Source of the DNA: Gymnorhina tibicen
Lineage: Eukaryota; Chordata; Aves; Passeriformes; Artamidae
Assembly: GCA_013399875.1 (NCBI GenBank)
Contig: VXAZ01009468.1
Span: 1,299,347 to 1,363,346, forward strand
DNA length: 64,000 bases
Reading direction: 5' to 3'
Shown here: positions 58,306 through 64,000 of the stretch, piece by piece
Numbering within the stretch: the stretch's first letter is position 1
Layout of the letters: each line of letters opens with the position of its first letter
Notes under the pieces: model-generated
What the model saw: the letters and a program-made list of their open reading frames with translations, nothing else
Databases searched by the model: none
Told to the model about the DNA's origin: nothing
Position numbers and translations under genes: made by a program

Positions 58306-58735
58306 AAATCTTATCAGGGGATAGGCTGTTTGTTCTCACACAAATAAAATAACAAATGGAGTGAAGATCGCAGAGAGCTGACAATCACCAGAGGCAATGC
58401 AACACTCAGGGCTCTCGGAATCAGAAGAACTATACAGCTCAAGAAGCTTAACAGCTCTTCATTTCTCTCTCCAGAAACTTATGAGCCCATTAAAAATATA
58501 TATCTCAGTATTCCCTCCACCCAGAAGCCTTCCTCTTCCAACCAGCTGTGCCATTTAATGCAAACTCAGCTGCAATGAAGAATGATCCTGTAGAAGAACC
58601 CCAGGGAAAAAGCTTTTTCTTCCTTTCCTTCCTTTCTTCCTTTTTGCAGACCTAGTTTTGCGTCTGAAATCTCTCCAAGCAGCTGGCACCTTGTCTTTTC
58701 TTTTTTTAATTTTCTCCTTTTTTGTGTGTGTTTCT
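58306..58735 (+). repeat. Diverged duplicated segment, copy B
   Basis: Partner of 57065-57500. Anchors are AAATCTTATCAG (58306), ACAAATAAAA (58340), GAGTGAAG (58359), CAGCTCTTCATTTC (58453), CCCATTAAAAATATATATCT (58486-58505), CAATGAAGAATGATCCTGTAG (58573) and TTTGCAG (58643). A long pyrimidine tract rich in TTCC units (about 58608-58647) occupies the same place as the pyrimidine tract of copy A. An old tandem duplication, or two copies of one unrecognised dispersed repeat, would both explain the pair. Confidence 0.8.
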
Positions 58736-61700
58736 AGGCAAGGTGGCTGCAAGAGAGGCTTTCATCTTCATTAGGGCCATACGTTTCTGTAGGTTCATTA
58801 GGCTCTTTTTTTTTGTTGCTATTGGTGTGCAGTTGTCTGCAACAAGAAAAATAGCCTCAAACATCATTAGTCTGCTAAAGAAAATTTCAGTGCTCCTTCC
58901 TGGGGCTTTGGGAATTTGTGCTGTGTTGAAACTTCAGCAAAATCAAGAATCTGACATCAGGCTTCTTCCTTTATTCTTTCTCATGCACCTCGTGACAGAC
59001 ATGGTTCCTCAGGGCCCAATCTTGCCTTTACATAAACTGTGCTCTAGGCTTAAATATAAGCCAGGGCAAAGCAAGACCCTGATGTTTTTCCAAGGCAGCA
59101 ACACACCTGCAATGATCGCTCCCTGAGGTGAGAGCTGACCCATTCATCATGAGGGGTGTTGACTCTACACATAAAAATGACAGCTTAAATGGTATTTAAC
59201 GATATTAGCTATTTCCCAGCTGATCATTTTAGCAGATTCATTCAGGCATGTGCAAGTTGGCAAAGCTTGGGGCAAAAGGCCACACCTGGCCATTCAGAAA
59301 CAGCCCCCTTGGTAGCTGAGTGCAGGTGAAATCAGGGCCCATTTGCTGAAGAGCTTTTCATCTCACGTCAGCCATCAGGAGGCTCCAGGCCCCCACTCTG
59401 CTGACCCCAGGGCTAATACACACACACACAGTGTGCAAGCTCCTTCTAATGGTTTTTGGCTTGAAATCCTCTCCTCAGCATCTGTCTTGCTTACATTTGA
59501 GGCCAGTATTTTTTCCTAATTTATAGACTAAATAAATTAATCCATGACCTCCCAGCAGACATCCTGCCATGCCCTGCTGAACGCCAGGATTATTTCTAGT
59601 TGAGTGAATTAAATTGCCTGGAAAACCCAAAAGAGCATTTAGATTCTAGAGCCTGGATGTTGGTCCTCCAGAAATATTGGCCAGTGCTCGAGGTAAAGGA
59701 CATGACCTTCCATACCAGGGGACTGAGGGCTCTGCTCTCAAGGATGACTCCTTATCAACCCATCATGTGTCAGTCAATCCCCAAAGTCAAATTTATGTAA
59801 ACACCTTCTTCATCCACATACTCTATCCACTTTACCCATCTTGACAGTTGATCCCAACTCCCATTGGATTCTACTGGCTCTTCCCCATACTTCTGGCTGC
59901 ATGTGCACAAATACTGACAACTGTTTTAATCTCATCTGCCTGTTTTCAGCAGGACCGAAGAGCCCCAAGGTCATCCTGATTCTGACACCTCTCTCCATGG
60001 AAGTATCCATCAAATTTCCTGCAATAAACAACGCTTCATCCTCTGCTCGCCTGACTGTGTTTCATATATCTTTTGCAAATGACCAGTCAAATGACAAGTT
60101 GCTGCCCTCATAAACTTCTTAAAGTGCCTTCCAGACACATGGTGGGTTCTGCAATGTGCTTAGCTTGCCATTGATCTGCTCATATATGGTATAAAGAAAT
60201 AATCTTATCCATGCAATGAGAAATTGGAAGGGAGGATGTATTGTAAGCGTATTTCATCAAAAAAAAAAGTCCTCAGATGTAATTGCTCAAACTAGACAGG
60301 AAAACTAATTGAACATAATAACTGTGGTAAGGCTCTGTGCTTCATGGCAGAGGCAGCACTGTTGGCTGAGCTTTATCTGGCATTATGGCACGTGGGTTCC
60401 ACAGAGAATTGTTTGCAGCCCTAGGAAACAGCCTGCAGCCTGGACAGGCTTCACATAAACTGTGTGGCCACCAATCCCACCTCCTTGAAAGCAGTAAGTG
60501 ATTTTGAGAGACATAATTATATAAGGTTGCTGTAGCCAGCTATTTTCTAAATAAGCAACTCCATTTTTACCTTCCTCTTTAACAGTTTTTCTCTACTGAT
60601 TGGTGTTGTGAATACAAAATTTATCGTGTCTTGAGTGAGACCAGGGGATTCAGGGAGAGTAAAGTAAAATGTAATTTGACATCAAAATAATTCACAGAGA
60701 AGCCGCTTCACTGACTGTAAGATTAATTGTCATATTTAATGCATTATAAACCTCTACTTGTTAATTTATGTCAAGTCACCCCAAGATTTCCAGGCTGTTG
60801 CATCAGGCAGTTACTGCTTTCAGGGTAGCTTGCTCTAACATTTAGGTGCAGCTTGGCTATAGTCCATTAGGATCTTACTGCTCAATTACAAAAGGAACAT
60901 TAAAAAATTATTTCATCTCATGGCATTGATAATAAATCAGTTCTTCAAGACCAAGGTTTCTGCAATGGTTGATTGACTGTATTTTAGCATATCTTTTTCA
61001 AAGCCTTGCAGTCTTGTTTTGGAAACCTTGAAGCTTTTTGAAACCTTGTTTTTGTGCACCTGGATTCCTGTGACCCATCCCCAACTCAATCCCTGTGCGG
61101 ATTAGAACATCACATTTCCCCAAATCTGTGGGTCTCCTTGTGCCACAAACCACTGGCCAAGCAATTGAGAGGTTTACACCTGCTTTCCCACCCAATTTTT
61201 AAGAATGACCACTAAACATCTATTATTGTCCAGTGTTTAAGAAAAGAGATAGCGTGAGCTGAATCTTTGGTCTGATTTGGCACAGACCTCCTTGGAGCAT
61301 AGCTTTGGTCCTCCATCTGCCTGTCTGTAAGAGGGATGAGGGGTGGGTTTGGTAACAGTTGTGTAAAGTCAGCTTCCATGACAGAGGGGTGAGGCCCAGA
61401 AATCTGTTTTTCACACAAAAGGACTCAGAGAGCTCCTTCAGAATCATCCGGATGGACTCTCCATGCTGTTTGCTGTGCTGCACAGTAAGCACGTTTCCCT
61501 TCAGACAAGGGCAGATCACAACAGGCAAAGGAAACCTCTGTTTCAAGCAAATTTAAAGACTATCCATGCATGCTTTGGAGGCACAAATTAATCCCCCCCT
61601 CTCCCCACAAACCAATCAAACAGCAGTGTGGTAAACGTGGAGACATCGGAGTGCAACCCCCCTCCCCGACTCTCTCTGCGCACCATACACACACACACAG

Positions 61701-64000
61701 AGTGTTTGTCTCCGGGTCAGTGGGAAAGTTAATTAGAAGAACGGAGTTTCTTGTGATGGAAGATGCCACCCTGTTATGATTCTGAGTCCTCTGTCTGCTT
61801 CTGATGAATTACAAATGACAGCAAGGGAAGTGAAGGACACCAGCACTGACAGTTTGTCAGCCACACTCACTCTGCGTATAGTTTTTTGGGTGGATTACTT
61901 TTTCCTTCTCTGTTCATTTACACCACTCACTACAACTTTCTTCCTTCCCTCTCTGCCTCACCTCCCTTTCCTTGCCTTTGCCGGCTGTGACTGGAAGGTG
62001 AAAGAGAGGGCAGCCTCTTTGATCAGACCTCATGAGTCTCAAAGGATGGGATTGGGGTGGGGCAGTGCAGGAGACCTCTGGATGGGGCTTTCAGATGTGG
62101 TAACGCTGATGCCGAGCAAACAACATCTGATGGAGCAGGTGCAGGGCTCTGCGCTCAGCCGTCACTTGCCTCCAGACAGGCAGGCAGAAAAGGAGCCCAG
62201 CAGTGAAATGTTTCTTATCAAGAGATGCTGCTTCTTTCCTCCAGCCTATCAATCAAGAAGCCAGCAAGTAGACTGGAACAGGGCTTGCTCATTGCTGGTT
62301 CTTCATTCGTCTTTGTATTTTTGCAAGTTGTCCATCTACTGCTACAGAGTTCTTGTTTTCCTTAAGTGTGTTTTTAATGAGAGGTGACTGCTGCCATCCT
62401 GGTATATCATGGGCTGGGCAAAAACATACTCTGCACGGTGTGATTTCTCCCGTCACAGTATTTTTTTTCCCCACCAAAATATATGTCTACCAAACACCTG
62501 TTTCTTCCCCTTAAAAAAAAAAAAGAGAGAGAGAAACTCATTTTAGTGAATTTTGCAACTTGAAACAATTTTTTTAAAAAAACCCTTTCTTTGAAGTTGG
62601 AAACACATTTCAGTGAATTTCAGAGTAAGAAAATTCTGATTTTATTTTCTTGAAAATGACTGCAAGATACATCAGTTTGGGAAGAAATAACTTGTGGGCT
62701 CTGGAAGTTTTCTCAGGGCAGCAAAAGCGCTCTGAGTGATTGGAGTGTGCTTCTATTCTCCTAAGTGCTTCTCCTTCACAGAAGCAGCTAAAACATTCAG
62801 GGGCCCTAAGTCTTGATCTAGGAGCCAGAATAGGGATTTGAGCACTTATTTCAAAGGATGGAAAATTGAACAAATAGCAATAGAGAAGAGTATGTGTTCA
62901 TGAATCAGATTATGATCATGCCTGAGTGAAGACAATTGGTTGTTAACTCTACTCCTATTAAAGTTCATATTCTGAAAGGCTACACAGCTGCTAAATAAAA
63001 GCTGAAATAGATTTCAGTGCTAACTTCAAGGTCATGTTTCTGCAGCATTATGGAATACATTAAAATGCTCAATTTATCCTCTGTAACTCACAAAAAATAT
63101 ATAAATGTAGCTTATATTAAATAAACCTTTGCCAGGATCTCTTCCTCTCTGACTTTTTCTCCTTTGACCTCTATATTTAATAGAAAAATGTATTTCAATA
63201 TAAGAAGATTTTCTTTATTATATTTGCTCTTTCCTCAGTGGAAGCTATCGTTGCCCAGAGGGAAAAATATATCTAGAGTGTCCTCTTGTCCACAAAATCC
63301 ACTGACCTCAATCCAACTATTTATTGTCCTACCATAAGAGAGCAATGGTAAGAGCCCTGATTTTCTTTGATTATGAGAGGCCATGTGCCATGTTGTGCAC
63401 AAATAAGGTGGTTCCTTTACCTCCAGACTAACCCTGCTCGCTGAGGGGAACACTCGCCATGCAGGGGTTGTAGTTTTGGACAGTAGAACTCCCAGTCCAT
63501 GTATTCAAGGGCCATCCAAAAAATCACAATCAGGCACTGGAATGTAAATGAAGACAACAGATGCAGTTTTTTTGTTATTACTGCCTGCTGCTGCAGGAAT
63601 TAAAGGGAAATGCCCCGTAATTTACTAAGACATGCTAGAATCCTTAGGGAATGTTTCCACTAAGGAGAGTGCAGCACCCTGCTAAAATGACCATATGGCT
63701 CTTAGGCTGAATTGGGATTACATCTGACCAGTTTGGAGCACACACAGAGATTGGCCATCTTGGCTCCTGCCAGGGAAGATACAGCTTCGAAAGTATATTG
63801 AGCGGGATGTCTGCTGAGTCTGTGCTTCTTTCACAGTTCATCCATCAAAATCCTGCTAAGGGAGTGCTTCCCAGCTCCCCTTCCACGGGAAGAAAGAACA
63901 GGATTTGTCCTTTGGGGTAGACTCAGATTGGAGTCACAGGCACAGCCACCCTTGAGTTTGGGGATCAGCTTCAGATCTCTCTGGATTCGACCAGAAATAC
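58736..64000. other. Non-coding unique sequence to the window end
   Basis: The longest frame in the window, 61776-62387 plus (203 codons), lies here. Its product contains no domain, motif or credible signal sequence, and I do not call it a gene. A 134-codon frame at 58722-59126 begins inside copy B and is likewise unsupported. Small CA runs occur at 59418-59430 and 61686-61698, and an A-run followed by GAGAGAGA lies near 62514-62532. No RNA gene or named repeat is recognised. Confidence 0.5.
60661..60785. promoter_or_regulatory. AT-rich enhancer-like stretch
   Basis: AAAATGTAATTTGACATC, CAAAATAATTCAC, GATTAATTGTCATATTTAATGC, GCATTATAAACC and TTGTTAATTTATG supply at least six TAAT/ATTA cores in about 120 bp, with a TGACATCA element that resembles TALE-class or CREB/AP-1-type sites. 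The regulatory reading is inference from motif density only. Confidence 0.22.

Noticed and set aside
58722..59126. 134-codon plus-strand frame with a hydrophobic, Phe- and Ile-rich N-terminal part
   Set aside because: It starts inside duplicated copy B and the equivalent frame is absent from copy A. It is hydrophobic because the DNA is T-rich.
61776..62387. Longest open frame, 203 codons on the plus strand
   Set aside because: The product has no recognisable domain, motif or signal peptide. In 128 kb of combined strand length a chance frame of this size is expected, and no promoter or splice evidence supports it.
1..64000. tRNA, rRNA, CRISPR arrays, phage or other prokaryote-type systems
   Set aside because: None of their signatures is visible; CR1 elements and vertebrate-type sequence show this is animal genomic DNA.

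Overview
This window looks like non-coding DNA from a bird, or less likely another archosaur or turtle. The main evidence is a 5'-truncated CR1 LINE tail at 48138-48274. It carries the typical 3' end: the AAGGTCCCTTCC block, the CCAAACCATTCT block and two decayed copies of the 8-bp ATTCTATG-type terminal repeat. A second, older CR1 tail lies on the minus strand at about 15211-15330. Several badly decayed ancient SINE/LINE remnants (9971-10095, 18205-18257, 24950-25105, 44811-44930) resemble repeats shared across amniotes. Recognisable repeats are few, which also fits a bird genome. There is no sign of bacterial, phage or plasmid organisation: no operons, ribosome-binding sites, tRNAs, rRNAs or CRISPR arrays.

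I recognise no protein-coding gene. The longest ATG-started open frames are about 203 codons (61776-62387 +), 195 codons (45781-46368 +), 171 codons (1367-1882 -) and 154 codons (29558-30022 -). None shows a known domain or motif, and none differs from the background of chance frames. The window is best read as intergenic or very long intronic DNA. Isolated short internal exons cannot be excluded by eye, and a few splice-site-like pairs are recorded as weak candidates.

Layout. 1-5000: unremarkable unique sequence with one small TATC-type repeat. 5011-5390: AT-rich, with many homeodomain-like motifs. 6931-7222: a nearly identical 145-bp direct repeat whose copies meet at the window's only N, most likely an assembly artefact. 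7223-21300: unique sequence, two old repeat remnants and one old CR1. 21331-24150: several blocks rich in TAAT/ATTA cores and octamer-like motifs, the best enhancer-like stretch here. 24950-25105: an ancient repeat. 26001-26420: G-rich. 29880-30260: the only clear CpG-rich patch, with a TTTTAAA box between an inverted repeat and a GC hairpin, the best promoter candidate. 32235-32291: a homeodomain-like palindrome followed shortly by a 17-A run. 40724-42007: an inverted repeat, a purine tract and an alternating purine-pyrimidine tract. 54375-54395: an everted pair of nuclear-receptor half-sites with a 9-bp spacer. 57065-58735: two diverged copies of a roughly 430-bp segment offset by about 1.24 kb. 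The remainder is unique sequence.

No set of genes works together here. If the window has a function it is probably regulatory: scattered AT-rich, homeodomain-motif-rich islands in a gene-poor interval are typical of the surroundings of developmental regulators. That is inference; I cannot identify the neighbouring gene. The observations most worth checking are the diverged tandem duplication, the CpG/TATA-like module at 30 kb, the motif-dense island at 23.8-24.1 kb, and the suspected misassembly at 7.0 kb.
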